DNA from: an uncultured Myxococcales bacterium
Lineage (GTDB): Bacteria; Myxococcota_A; UBA9042; CAIXZC01
Reading direction: 5' to 3'
DNA length: 64,000 bases
Assembly (NCBI GenBank): GCA_903895725.1
Contig: CAITUV010000008.1
Coordinates: 1-64,000, forward strand
The notes below the pieces were generated by a model. It ran no database searches. It worked only from the letters and a program-made list of their open reading frames with translations, and was not told the DNA's origin. Of this stretch, positions 37,398 through 45,523 are shown one piece after another (position 1 is the stretch's first letter; each line of letters begins with the position of its first letter). The position numbers were made by a program, and so were the translations under genes.

Positions 37398-37516
37398 CCG
37401 GCGAGGCCTGTATCAACTGCGCGAGCGCTCACTACTCGCCAAGGTCAGCGAGATCGACACCGTCCGCCAGTTCACGACGATGTTCGGACCGGAGCAGGCG
37501 GTTCAGACTTGGCTGC

Positions 37517-37939
37517 ATGGCCCAGGACCTACTGGTCGCGGAGCACGGCGGACGCGGGGTGGTGCCGTCAACCGGGGCGGGTTCCGGCCAGGCCCACACG
37601 ATCTCCCTCCCGATCCAGTTCAAGCGCCGGGCGGGCCGTCGCGAGATCATCCTACCCGCAGAAGGCAAGACCGCCGCATCGGCCCCGCCGAACCAGGTCT
37701 TCCTGCTCACGCTGGCTCGGGCCTTCCGCTGGAAGGACCTCCTCGAGTCGGGCAAGTTCCCCACCGTTGCGTCCCTTGCCGAGGCCGTGGGCCTCGAGCG
37801 CTCCTACGTCGGCAAGCTCCTGAACCTGACCCTCCTGTCCCCGAAGATCGTCGAGGCCCTCGTCGCCGGCGACGAGCCGGATGGGCTGGCGGTCGCGACG
37901 CTCAGGCAGGGGGTGGCGGTGCGGTGGGACGCCCAGTGA
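37517..37939 (+). CDS. Recombinase-associated HTH protein
   Basis: This 140-residue protein has an N-terminal beta segment (HTISLPIQFKRRAGRREIILP) and a C-terminal helix-turn-helix (LARAFRWKDLLESGKFPTVA, then ERSYVGKLLNLTLLSP and KIVEALVAGD), ending RWDAQ. This layout is that of small proteins usually found beside serine recombinases and DUF2924 genes in integrated elements, where they may regulate or assist recombination. No recombinase is present here, so the element appears decayed. A 35-bp stretch encoding YVGKLLNLTLL is repeated, at 30 of 35 identical bases, near 56.7 kb on the far side of the island. The ATG was taken as first in frame; its ribosome site is weak. Confidence 0.6.
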   Translation: MAQDLLVAEHGGRGVVPSTGAGSGQAHTISLPIQFKRRAGRREIILPAEGKTAASAPPNQVFLLTLARAFRWKDLLESGKFPTVASLAEAVGLERSYVGKLLNLTLLSPKIVEALVAGDEPDGLAVATLRQGVAVRWDAQ

Positions 37940-38003
37940 ACTGGCCGGGCTTGTTCTTGGCAGGCAACGGAGCGAGCCGGATTCCACCTGAGCTTCGACT
38001 CCC

Positions 38004-38032
38004 TTGGAAATCGCCTGGAGAAGTGCTAGACG
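38004..38032 (+). promoter_or_regulatory. Promoter-like element of the 38093 lipoprotein
   Basis: TTGGAA (38004-38009) and TAGACG (38027-38032) are separated by 17 bp, 60 bp before the ATG. Confidence 0.35.
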
Positions 38033-38092
38033 TTAGGCATTTGTTGGATGCCGGTTGCCTCGGACGAGGCCACATTCACCACGGAGGTGTCC

Positions 38093-38596
38093 ATGAGAGC
38101 ACTACTCGTTTCCTCGGTTGCGTTGCTGTTGTTCGCCTGGGGGTGTGGTCAGAAGGCTCAGGAGCCCCAGGGAGCACAGAAGGTTGACTCCCCTCCGGCG
38201 GCTGGCACCCCGGCAGCAGCGACCGAGCCCAAGGAAGAGCCGGAGGCAGCGAAGAAGGAAGCTGAGAGGCGAAGGGAGGAGACGCACCGGAAGCAGGCGG
38301 AGGCACGCGCGAAGCTGGCAGCGGAGATGCAGAAGAACGACGAGTTCAAGAAGGGGCTCGCCTGTCAGGACGACTGCAAGGCTATCTTGTCAAAGGGCCT
38401 GAGCATTTTTCAAGGGAACATCGGCAGCAATACCGATCAAGACAAGGCGGCGATGCAGGCGCTCAACAAGCTGCCCCAGGCATGTGTCCCCCTCTGTCCG
38501 GGAAGGGCGCAGGACGTTGCCAAGGCGAAGGCCTGCGCCGACGCAGCTGCTTCGGTGCCCGCTGTCCTGGAGTGTGCGATACCTCTGGCCCAGTGA
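38093..38596 (+). CDS. Small lipoprotein with a charged helical linker
   Basis: This 167-residue lipoprotein has lipobox AWGC (Cys16) and a GGAGG site. A Pro/Ala/Glu-rich spacer is followed by a highly charged alpha-helical stretch (KKEAERRREETHRKQAEAR), probably a coiled coil, and a small C-terminal domain with five cysteines (CQDDCK...CVPLCP...CADA...CAIPL). I do not recognise the family. It lies in the accessory island with a promoter-like element upstream and a membrane protein gene 171 bp downstream on the same strand. Confidence 0.65.
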   Translation: MRALLVSSVALLLFAWGCGQKAQEPQGAQKVDSPPAAGTPAAATEPKEEPEAAKKEAERRREETHRKQAEARAKLAAEMQKNDEFKKGLACQDDCKAILSKGLSIFQGNIGSNTDQDKAAMQALNKLPQACVPLCPGRAQDVAKAKACADAAASVPAVLECAIPLAQ

Positions 38597-38767
38597 GAGT
38601 CGCTGTGCTTTGCGGTCGGAGATGCCCACGGCGGTTCATCGTGCCGTGTCCCGGGAAGGCAGCGACGAGACGTGACAGAGCAGGCGGTGCTCGGTTGGGA
38701 CCGGAGCGATTCGACCGCAACCGGTTCGCAGCACCACCCTTGCGATTCTTTCTTGAGAGGTGAAGAC

Positions 38768-39319
38768 ATGCCTTGGTGGGGTTGGCTACTGGTCGCGTTG
38801 TTCGCTGTCGGGTTCGTGTTCGATCTTCTGGCGAAGAGACGTGCCAAGAAGCGCTTGGCAGCGCGCTTCCCAGACGCCGTCGCCACATACCCGGAGCTTG
38901 TTGAGCTCCATGAAGGCGATCCTCTGGCGCATACGGGGGCAGTTGAGCAACTCGTGGCCCGTCCGAATCAACTGGTTCTGTGCGGCCTTCAGCGAATCGC
39001 GGTGGGCTCGCCTCCGAAGAGCGATGTGGAGATCCCGGTCGAGCGTGTCACTGCACTTGAGGTGCTTGCGACAGTGACCGACCCGGGCTTGATCCAGAAG
39101 GCAGCCGGCATCGTGCTGGGCAACGCACTACTGGGTCCGGCGGGGGCCCTCCTCGCCCTGAAGGGCCAGCGAAGTGACATCTACCTTCACATTGCCCACG
39201 GCCATTCTGCGCATGGGCTTGAGCACATCATTCTCAAGCCCCACCACACGGACGCACAGGTTGTCGCGCGTTTCGTGGCGACGACGCTGGCGTCCTGGGG
39301 CAGGCCGTCACCTCAGTAA
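38768..39319 (+). CDS. Single-span membrane protein of unknown function
   Basis: This 183-residue protein begins with one membrane helix (WWGWLLVALFAVGFVFDLLA) and a basic KRRAKKR stop-transfer segment, then a soluble domain. The domain (LVLCGLQRIAVGSPPKSDVE...VTALEVLATV...GQRSDIYLHIAHG) has the alternating strands and Gly turns of a PH-like or GRAM-like fold, but this is only a resemblance. The ATG at 38768 follows a GAGAGGTGAA site. A hydrophobic Gly/Ala stretch in the middle (GIVLGNALLGPAGALLAL) could be a second helix. Its function is unknown. Confidence 0.6.
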   Translation: MPWWGWLLVALFAVGFVFDLLAKRRAKKRLAARFPDAVATYPELVELHEGDPLAHTGAVEQLVARPNQLVLCGLQRIAVGSPPKSDVEIPVERVTALEVLATVTDPGLIQKAAGIVLGNALLGPAGALLALKGQRSDIYLHIAHGHSAHGLEHIILKPHHTDAQVVARFVATTLASWGRPSPQ

Positions 39320-39363
39320 CCACCTCCGGCACCAGCGCAACCGGCAGCACATGCGTTGCTTTC

Positions 39364-40005
39364 TCATTCCAGCGGCGCCCCGAGCCCGCCGCGGATCTTC
39401 ATATCCACCTTCCGGAGGTTCCTTCGGGATGGCTCCAACTTGAACTGCGGGTTCAGGCGGGCGAACTCCCGCGAGTAGCCCTCGTGGGGAATGTCGAGGA
39501 TCAGGTCGAACGGCATGTCCAGCTTCGAGACCGTTCCGCGAGGAGCGCCGGCCCAGGACTCATCCAGGATGGCCTTCCGCTTCCGCTGCACGAGTGCCCA
39601 GCCAACAGCCACCCCGGCAACGAGCCCCACCGGCAGGGCGAACCTGCCCACCCCGGTCTTCACTCCGAAGGCGAGGCCGAAGGCAACGGCAACGGCAATC
39701 ACCGTCAGGATCGCCAGGAGCACCGGCTTCCCCATTCCGGCCGAGAAGCTGAGCTTGGCGCAGGAGGCGCACTCGCGCTGAGGGAGGACAACCGTCACCG
39801 ACTTGCCGACGCGGCCTCCCCCTTCACTCATGTACTCAACTCGCTCGGCAATCGTCGGTCCCAGTGCCTGGGTCGGCTTGCCGCAGCCACAGCAGAAGTC
39901 GGGGACCTCCGCCCGGTAGTAGTTGTTTGCTCCTGTGACCGAGCACCCCTTGATGGGTTCCTGAGACAGGTACTCGGGTCCGACCTGGTGATGGGTCAGT
40001 CGCAT
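39364..40005 (-). CDS. Membrane protein with Cys-rich N-terminal region
   Basis: This 213-residue protein starts at an ATG with GGGAGG eight bases upstream; a longer in-frame GTG start at 40149 lacks such a site. The N-terminal 90 residues carry CCGCGK and CASC, a possible zinc ribbon, followed by two close membrane helices (PVLLAILTVIAVAVAFGLAFG and ALPVGLVAGVAVGWAL) and a cytoplasmic C-terminal domain of about 70 residues. The zinc-ribbon plus two-helix design occurs in many uncharacterised bacterial proteins. It converges with the 38768 gene across a 44-bp gap. Its function is unknown. Confidence 0.6.
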   Translation of the reverse strand: MRLTHHQVGPEYLSQEPIKGCSVTGANNYYRAEVPDFCCGCGKPTQALGPTIAERVEYMSEGGGRVGKSVTVVLPQRECASCAKLSFSAGMGKPVLLAILTVIAVAVAFGLAFGVKTGVGRFALPVGLVAGVAVGWALVQRKRKAILDESWAGAPRGTVSKLDMPFDLILDIPHEGYSREFARLNPQFKLEPSRRNLRKVDMKIRGGLGAPLE

Positions 40006-40254
40006 GGGCTGCACCTCCCGCTGTCGCACGTCGGATGACGCTGGGGTCGACTCGAAGGCAGCAGTCTCCGGCGTGGTTCTCTTGTACATCAAGCGGTTGA
40101 GGAAGGCCAGAGGCACATGAGGGACGGAGCGTGGATGTTCGTCAGCCACGCGACCATACCTCGCGTGACTAGAACTCGGACCCGAGTCCAGAACCGGCCC
40201 GACACCCCTCTCGTCAGCCTGCCATGCGGGTTTGCGGCGCTGGAGGGAAAGAAG

Positions 40255-40273
40255 GGGCCTTTTCTTAAGGCCC
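40255..40273. terminator. Possible bidirectional terminator hairpin
   Basis: GGGCCTT and AAGGCCC pair around a 5-base loop. On the minus strand the stem is followed by a pyrimidine-rich CTTCTTTCCC, on the plus strand by GGGCTTTTC. Confidence 0.35.
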
Positions 40274-40613
40274 GGGCTTTTCAGAGACAGAGAGCGAGAA
40301 CGGGGCCGGGAAGGGGGAAAATGGGGTCCGGGCGGCGAGGGCGAGGCCCCTTGTTGGCGGGCGGGTCAGGAGGGACGAGAAGCGGATCACGGCCTGGGGA
40401 CTGGCCGGGATGATGGTGGTGGGCGCGATGCGGCGCGGACGGTCTGACACCGTCGAGAGACGGGTTCGTGAAATCGGGTGGTGGAGCGCGCGTCGCTGGG
40501 ATCGAACTTCTCTACATCCGGGCCGACAGAGAGCCGGATGCGCCGATGTGCCCGTGATCATTGCTAGAATCCGCTGTCCGCCTTCCAACCGAACAGCGAA
40601 CCGATTTCGACCC

Positions 40614-40696
40614 CAGCCACACACGCTTGAGCGCGTGTCGCCGGGATCAAACTTCCGCGCGCGAAAAGCCTCGTTCTCCAGGCCTCAAGATGGTCG
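40614..40696. repeat. Dispersed intergenic repeat, copy 1
   Basis: It contains the inverted repeat ACACGC..GCGTGT, then a CGCGCG block and GCCTCGTTCTCCAG followed by CCTCAAGATGG. The copy at 41642-41722 has the same order and most bases. It lies downstream of the 41567 gene. Confidence 0.6.
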
Positions 40697-40910
40697 TGTA
40701 GGCCGTCCGTTCCTGGGCAGTGCCCGACATGTCCGCCATCACCTGCCCTTGCGCTTCCGCGCCATCGTCGCCGAGTTCGTCCGAGACCGAGACGAGAGTT
40801 CCAGCGTCCATCAAGGCATCCCACGGCATCCCCAGCCCCGGATCCTGGGCTGGGGTGCCGAAGCGTGCCAACGGCAAGTTTGTCGCTGGTCCTATCGTCG
40901 GCGGCCTTCA

Positions 40911-41567
40911 TCACGTCGGACCAGCAACTCCAGAGCGAGGCTTGGCAGTCGCAGTTTGTTGCCTGCGCCATTTCCTGATGACCCACCAACTCGACGCCAA
41001 CGCGATTCCAAGAGCCAGAATCGTGGCGGGCCAGAGGTGCGTTACCTCCTCCATTGCATGTTTCACCAATGACCCGGGGGCCAGCTTCGCAGGGACCATC
41101 CAACTCCCACATCCTTCCCCCCCAGAACGGATCCGGACTTCCACCATTCCTGGCTCACGAGATTCCAACAGGAACAGGCATCCACTGCGTGGCGAAAGGG
41201 ACTCACTCCGAACCGACGCATCACATATCCTCTCGCACTCGGCGGAATCAGTTCGCCATGTGATAGTGACGAGAGATGCGCAATCAAGGCCCGAAGCCGA
41301 TTGCCGGGTACGAAGAGCGTTCACGGTGTCTCGGAAATCCAACTCCAGGGCACCTTCGGCTCGGGGGGCAATAGGGTGCATTGTCGTGCCCTTCAAACCA
41401 ATGTCGAAAGCAACAGATTCCGGCCCGCGGGAAACGAAGTAACGGTGGCCGTGGTCAATCCAGATCCAAGCAGAGAAGGTACAGGCGCATACCCACGGAA
41501 TAACCGCGAGCGCGACCACGCGGATGCGGTGCCGCCTGGAGTCGGGAATGCGGCTTGGACGCTCCAT
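40911..41567 (-). CDS. Membrane protein with two terminal helices
   Basis: This 218-residue protein has a membrane helix near the N-terminus (VVALAVIPWVCACTFSAWIW) and another near the C-terminus (LWPATILALGIALASSWWV), with a soluble loop of about 130 residues between them that is rich in Ser, Arg and Cys. The loop is probably periplasmic. The ATG at 41567 follows a GGGGG site. It lies between two copies of a dispersed repeat and downstream of the YhcG-type nuclease gene. I do not recognise the family; its place in a defence-type island makes a membrane effector conceivable, without direct evidence. Confidence 0.55.
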   Translation of the reverse strand: MERPSRIPDSRRHRIRVVALAVIPWVCACTFSAWIWIDHGHRYFVSRGPESVAFDIGLKGTTMHPIAPRAEGALELDFRDTVNALRTRQSASGLDCASLVTITWRTDSAECERICDASVRSESLSPRSGCLFLLESREPGMVEVRIRSGGEGCGSWMVPAKLAPGSLVKHAMEEVTHLWPATILALGIALASSWWVIRKWRRQQTATAKPRSGVAGPT

Positions 41568-41641
41568 GTTACCCCCGCCATCCATCCAAGTCATCCTCCT
41601 CCTTCTCCAGGCTTTCCTACAGACCATCGGGCCGACAGCCT

Positions 41642-41722
41642 CAGCCACACACGCTCAGCGTGTACAGCCGAGACCGAACCTTTCCGCGCGCAAGGCCTCG
41701 TTCTCCAGTCCTCAAGATGGCC
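41642..41722. repeat. Dispersed intergenic repeat, copy 2
   Basis: Here the inverted repeat is ACACGC-TCA-GCGTGT, a compact hairpin, followed by CGCGCGCAAG and CCTCGTTCTCCAG. It lies just downstream of the YhcG-type nuclease gene, so it may also end transcription. Confidence 0.6.
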
Positions 41723-41765
41723 CCGACGACTATCCGTCCTCGCACCCTCCGCGGTCCGTTGGCCA

Positions 41766-43013
41766 TCATTCCCCCTTCCGGCTCTTGCCGGTGCCAGTAG
41801 ACGGGGCGACCGGGGCGCTGGAGACGGTCGTTCTCCTCGACTCCAGAAGCTTGCGGGTCCTATCGATTTCGGCGGCTATGAGATCCGCGTCGGGCAGAAC
41901 CGTCTTGTACTCAGCGGTCAACAGCTTGTTCGCCAGATTGGCGAGCGCGTAATGGGCCACGGCTTCGTCCTTCTCGGCGCACAGGATCAGGCCGACGGGA
42001 GGGTTCTCGTCGGGCAGCGCCCAGTTCTCCCGGGCGTAGTTGAGGTAGAGGTGCATCTGGCCGACATCGGCGTGGTTGAACCTTCCGGTCTTCAACTCGA
42101 TCACGATCAGGCACCGGAGCCGGCGATGGAAGAAAACCAAGTCAACCCGGTACCACTGGTTGCCGATGCGCAGCCGCCGCTGACGGCCGACGAACGCAAA
42201 ATCGCCGCCGAGCTCAAGAAGAAAATCAGCGAGGCGGCGGATCAAGGCCTCCTCCAGGTCGCTCTCCGAGTACTCGTCCTTCAGCCCGAGGAACTCGAGG
42301 ACGAATGGATCCTTGATTTCCTCCTCGGCGGTCACAGCGTCCTCGGGCCTGCCACCCGCACCCTTCTTGAGCAGGGAAGCCTTGTTCCGGGAGAGAGCGG
42401 TTCGTTCATAGAACTGTGTCGAGACTTGGCGGGACAACTGCCGGGTGGTCCATCCGTTCCGCAGCGCCTCCGACTCGTAGAACCGGCGGGCGTGCTCGTC
42501 CTTGACCGAGAGCAGGCGGACATAGTGAGACCAAGAGAGAGGAAAAGCCTTCGCCAGTTGCTCCAGCCCTTGCGTAAGGGGAGGTAGGACCGTGATCCCG
42601 ACGTGCACGTTCGTCCGTTCGGCCCCCTCGGCAGGGGCTCGGGCCGGCAACTCCCGCGATTGTCCAGACGCTGTCTGAGGAATCTGCTCTTGCGGCCGCT
42701 GCACGTAGAACTTGCGCATCTGCCACAGGTTCCCGCTGCTGAATCCGCGGCCGAATTGGCTGGTGAGATCCTGCGACAATCTCTCGATGAGCCGTTCGCC
42801 ATACTCCGCCCGGTCCTCCCCGCCCTGCTCGTACTCCACGATTCGCCGGCCGATTTGCCAGTAGGTGGCTGTCATGACCGCGTTCACCGCTCGGGCCGAA
42901 GCTCGCCTCGCTGATTCCAACAGAGCGACGACGGAGGCCAGAACGCTATCATAGCCTACGATGCCCCCGCCATCTTCCTCGTTCACCGGCCTTCTGGTCG
43001 AATCTCCTTTCAC
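41766..43013 (-). CDS. YhcG/DUF1016-type PD-(D/E)XK nuclease
   Basis: This 415-residue protein begins with the helical DUF1016 N-terminal region (about 25-190; YWQIGRRIVEYEQGG and FGRGFSSGNLWQMRKFY) and ends with a PD-(D/E)XK nuclease domain (about 285-395) showing YRVDLVFFHRRL and IVIELKTG, the catalytic Asp and Glu-x-Lys. Such proteins occur in restriction and mobile-element contexts. The start is a GTG at 43013 with GGGGGGAGG four bases upstream; a predicted promoter places the transcript start about 16 bases before it, which excludes the much longer in-frame upstream extension. It is divergent from the cyclase operon and could be part of the same defence locus. Confidence 0.85.
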   Translation of the reverse strand: MKGDSTRRPVNEEDGGGIVGYDSVLASVVALLESARRASARAVNAVMTATYWQIGRRIVEYEQGGEDRAEYGERLIERLSQDLTSQFGRGFSSGNLWQMRKFYVQRPQEQIPQTASGQSRELPARAPAEGAERTNVHVGITVLPPLTQGLEQLAKAFPLSWSHYVRLLSVKDEHARRFYESEALRNGWTTRQLSRQVSTQFYERTALSRNKASLLKKGAGGRPEDAVTAEEEIKDPFVLEFLGLKDEYSESDLEEALIRRLADFLLELGGDFAFVGRQRRLRIGNQWYRVDLVFFHRRLRCLIVIELKTGRFNHADVGQMHLYLNYARENWALPDENPPVGLILCAEKDEAVAHYALANLANKLLTAEYKTVLPDADLIAAEIDRTRKLLESRRTTVSSAPVAPSTGTGKSRKGE

Positions 43014-43035
43014 CGTTCCTCCCCCCCGGCAGCGG

Positions 43036-43064
43036 AGTGTAGATCCGCGTGGCCAGCCATTCAA
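43036..43064 (-). promoter_or_regulatory. Sigma70-like promoter of the YhcG-type nuclease gene
   Basis: Minus-strand TTGAAT (43064-43059) and TACACT (43041-43036) are 17 bp apart, 22 bp before the GTG start at 43013. Confidence 0.55.
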
Positions 43065-43144
43065 GCGGAGAATGCTGGTCGCAACCGTGCCGTTCGGCAT
43101 CTTCGTCCGCCCTGGAGGGGACGAACGCACGGAATCGAAATCAC

Positions 43145-43173
43145 TTGTTGAGGTGCCGTGACATCGATAGAAT
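43145..43173 (+). promoter_or_regulatory. Sigma70-like promoter of the cyclase/TIR operon
   Basis: TTGTTG (43145-43150) and TAGAAT (43168-43173) are 17 bp apart. The predicted start near 43180 lies after the in-frame ATG at 43172 and before the ATG at 43211, which supports the later start. Confidence 0.55.
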
Positions 43174-43210
43174 GCTTTCTGTCGGTCAGAAGAGGGGCAG
43201 CGCACGACAG

Positions 43211-44386
43211 ATGGTCCCCATGAATTCCCGTCCCGCGAGTGTGGTGTTTCTGGACCTGGCGGGCTTTTCGCATGAGCCAGATCCGGTGCAGGTGGAGATT
43301 GCCAACGGCTTCCGAGGCGCCCTTCAGACGGCATTGCAGGAATCCTGGGGTCGAGAACTGGCGAGGGGTGATCTCTCAGCCTTCCTGGTGCTTCCCACGG
43401 GTGACGGTGCAGCCGTTGTCCTGTTTAGTGCTCCTCCCGCTCACCCTAGCTGCGAGTTCTCGGCGATCTGGCTTGGTGCCCGGATGCTGACGTGGGCCAT
43501 CGCGAAGCGGGTCGGTCTGCGCTGCGGCGTCAATTGGGGCGTGCTCGACGGTGTGCAGGACGTCTACGGGTTGCCCAACGTGTGCGGGGCAGCCATCAAC
43601 GTTGCACAGCGCGTGATGGACGGGGCGAACCCAGGCCAGTTGCTGGTAACCGAGCCCTTCCTGCAGCGCCTGAACCCGCGGGAAGGAGTGGGAAGAGGGG
43701 ACCTTCAGTTCAGAATCGGTGGGGAAGTGCACGAACTCCTGGTCAAGCACCGGCACAAAATACCGGTTCGGTCCATTGCTGGCGATGTCGTCATCGGCGG
43801 AACCCCTGTCCCGTTCGGAATGGATGCCGCGCCAGAAGACAAGTGGCACCTCCAAGTCGAGCCCACGATCCTGCATGTCGATGAACGAGGAAGACCCCGC
43901 TACAAGAGACCACCGGTCCGGTTGCTCCTCGAGCACAACGACATATGCTTCGTGGGAGCCACCAATGGGCAATTGGCCGACATGGTGAGGGAAGCCGTTG
44001 GCGAGCGCCCAGAGAAGAGGTGGGGAGCGATATCCGTCCTCTTTCTCTCGGATGACAAGCTGACGTGGCTTGCGGACACCGTTGCCGGTGCCCAGGCGAA
44101 GAGGGCGGAGTCTGCCCGCGCACGAGAGGAACTTGCCGCCCTGCTGCCGTCCTGCTGCGACAAGTTCGGCTTTTTTCACTTTGAGAAACCGTTCTTCTTT
44201 GGATCTTTTTGGGACTGGAATCGCCCGGGCGGACGCATCCATGTGAGCCCCTACGTGTGGGGCGCAGATGTCCGTCAGTGCCCTGGTCTGGACTTCGTTT
44301 GGCTGACAGCCAAGCCTACCGCCGCCTATGAGGCCTATCGACAAGGACTTGACAGCCTGCTGAGAGAGGCGACGCCGATTGCATAG
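43211..44386 (+). CDS. Class III nucleotide cyclase with a novel C-terminal domain
   Basis: This 391-residue protein opens directly with a nucleotide cyclase homology domain (about 8-165). Both metal-binding aspartates are present (Asp15 in VVFLDLAGF, Asp65 in PTGDGAAVVLF), as are the transition-state Asn130 and Arg134 in INVAQRV, so it should be catalytically competent. There is no receptor, HAMP or membrane segment. Residues about 215-391 form a second domain (ICFVGATNGQLADM, FHFEKPFFFGSFWDW, GGRIHVSPYVWG) that I cannot assign. A stand-alone cyclase beside TIR genes recalls Pycsar pyrimidine cyclases, but which base it uses cannot be told. ATG 43220 is an alternative start. It is the first gene of a five-gene operon. 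Confidence 0.8.
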   Translation: MVPMNSRPASVVFLDLAGFSHEPDPVQVEIANGFRGALQTALQESWGRELARGDLSAFLVLPTGDGAAVVLFSAPPAHPSCEFSAIWLGARMLTWAIAKRVGLRCGVNWGVLDGVQDVYGLPNVCGAAINVAQRVMDGANPGQLLVTEPFLQRLNPREGVGRGDLQFRIGGEVHELLVKHRHKIPVRSIAGDVVIGGTPVPFGMDAAPEDKWHLQVEPTILHVDERGRPRYKRPPVRLLLEHNDICFVGATNGQLADMVREAVGERPEKRWGAISVLFLSDDKLTWLADTVAGAQAKRAESARAREELAALLPSCCDKFGFFHFEKPFFFGSFWDWNRPGGRIHVSPYVWGADVRQCPGLDFVWLTAKPTAAYEAYRQGLDSLLREATPIA

Positions 44387-44416
44387 GTTCAGCATCTTCG
44401 GGGAGGTATGACACCG

Positions 44417-44968
44417 ATGGCTTTTCTGACCTACGAGAAGATAGCTGAGTTCGCCAGGCTTGACGAGGCCAGAAGGGAGATCCGCAAGGCAGCATCTGCG
44501 CCAACCACAAAGACTCTGTTCCTGTCGCATTCCTCGAAGGACAAGAGCCATATTCCCGGCGTACTTGGCTTCTTTGCGGGGTTCGGTGCGACGGTCTACG
44601 TCGACGAACTTGATCTGAGACTCAGGCGGCCCACGTCGCCCGACACTGCACGTCTGCTGCGGAAGGAGATTTCTTCGTGCCCCCGTTTTGTGGTTCTCGT
44701 GTCGCCCAACAGCCATGAATCGAAGTGGATTCCGTGGGAGCTTGGTCTGGCGGACGGGCTCAAGGGGGTGGCGCCTGTGGCTTTGCTGCCCATTCGTCCG
44801 CAATCGGAATCCGACGAGACATGGGGCACGCAGGAATACCTGGGCCTCTACCCCAGGGTAGTCTTCGGCCCCGTGAAGGGTCACGTCGGGGACATCTGGA
44901 ACGTACTCGACCCAAGAGACGACAAGTGTTGGGGCCTGAAGAAATGGCTCTTTGAGGAGGTATCGTGA
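44417..44968 (+). CDS. TIR-domain protein
   Basis: This 183-residue protein has a short helical N-terminus (about 1-32) and a TIR domain: TLFLSHSSKDK (box 1), GATVYVDELD and WIPWELGLADG with Glu108 at the position of the NADase catalytic glutamate. It probably cleaves NAD or makes a cyclic ADP-ribose signal. It has no cyclic-nucleotide-binding or transmembrane domain, unlike known Pycsar TIR effectors. The ATG at 44417 lies ten bases after a GGGGAGG site; the ATG at 44408 is too close to that site. It follows the cyclase gene by 30 bp. Confidence 0.8.
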   Translation: MAFLTYEKIAEFARLDEARREIRKAASAPTTKTLFLSHSSKDKSHIPGVLGFFAGFGATVYVDELDLRLRRPTSPDTARLLRKEISSCPRFVVLVSPNSHESKWIPWELGLADGLKGVAPVALLPIRPQSESDETWGTQEYLGLYPRVVFGPVKGHVGDIWNVLDPRDDKCWGLKKWLFEEVS

Positions 44969-45043
44969 CGCACGACCGAGCATTCCCGTCGGCCGACGAT
45001 CTGTGATGCCGTTGCGGGGGCCAACTGCACCGGGAGGAACAAC

Positions 45044-45523
45044 GTGGCAGACACCAAGAACATCTTCATTTCTCATGTTCATGAGGATGATGCCTTGCTT
45101 CCCCAGTTGAAGGACCTGATTGCCCGTGCTGGAATGGAGGTCCGGGACGGGTCCATCAACAGCGACAAGCCCAATCAAGCGCACAACGAGGACTACATCA
45201 AGAAGGAGATCCTCGCGCCGAGAATCCAGTGGGCAAGCACGCTCGTAGTGCTGATAACTCATGATACTGCCGGAAGTTGGTGGGTGAACTGGGAAATCAG
45301 GCGTGCGGTCGAGCAGGGCAAGAACGTCATTGGAGTGTTCGCCCAGGGCGCAACAGATGCGGACATCCCCGAGGAACTTCGGAAGTGCGGTGATGCTGCG
45401 ATTGTGGGCTGGAGAGGTGACCGCGTGGTGGATGCCATCAACGGGAAGATCCGGGATTGGGACGATCCCCGGTCCGGTGAGCCAGCCAAGCCGACTTGGC
45501 CTGTCAATCGCTACGGGTGCTGA
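45044..45523 (+). CDS. ThsB-like TIR (DUF1863) protein
   Basis: This 159-residue protein starts at a GTG six bases after GGGAGG. It has the MTH538/DUF1863 type of TIR fold: NIFISHVHEDD, the insertion NSDKPNQAHNEDYIK, STLVVLITHDTAGSWWVNWE and VIGVFAQGA, with Glu84 as the likely catalytic residue. ThsB proteins of Thoeris systems have this architecture and make ADP-ribose-type signals on phage infection. No ThsA (SIR2-SLOG or membrane) partner is encoded in the window. Its stop overlaps the Nmad2 start as TGATG, so these two are translationally coupled. Confidence 0.82.
   Translation: MADTKNIFISHVHEDDALLPQLKDLIARAGMEVRDGSINSDKPNQAHNEDYIKKEILAPRIQWASTLVVLITHDTAGSWWVNWEIRRAVEQGKNVIGVFAQGATDADIPEELRKCGDAAIVGWRGDRVVDAINGKIRDWDDPRSGEPAKPTWPVNRYGC

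Larger units (their letters stand above)
40006..40910. other. Non-coding stretch with repeats and a hairpin
   Basis: This 905-bp region between two minus-strand genes contains no convincing gene. It holds a strong hairpin at 40255-40273, a GGGATCGAACTTC-type segment near 40498, and one copy of a dispersed repeat (40614-40696) whose partner lies at 41642-41722. Weak minus-strand frames across it lack ribosome sites. Confidence 0.5.

Noticed and set aside
38032..38038. GTTAGGC, an integron attC-type core
   Set aside because: No matching inverse core or folded attC arm was found around it, and neighbouring gene ends lack the motif.
40647..40877. A 76-codon minus-strand frame in the repeat region
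   Set aside because: Its start is a TTG without ribosome site and its 3' half lies in the dispersed repeat.
43211..45523. Calling the locus a standard Pycsar or Thoeris system
   Set aside because: The TIR protein next to the cyclase lacks a cyclic-nucleotide-binding domain, and the ThsB-like gene has no ThsA partner.
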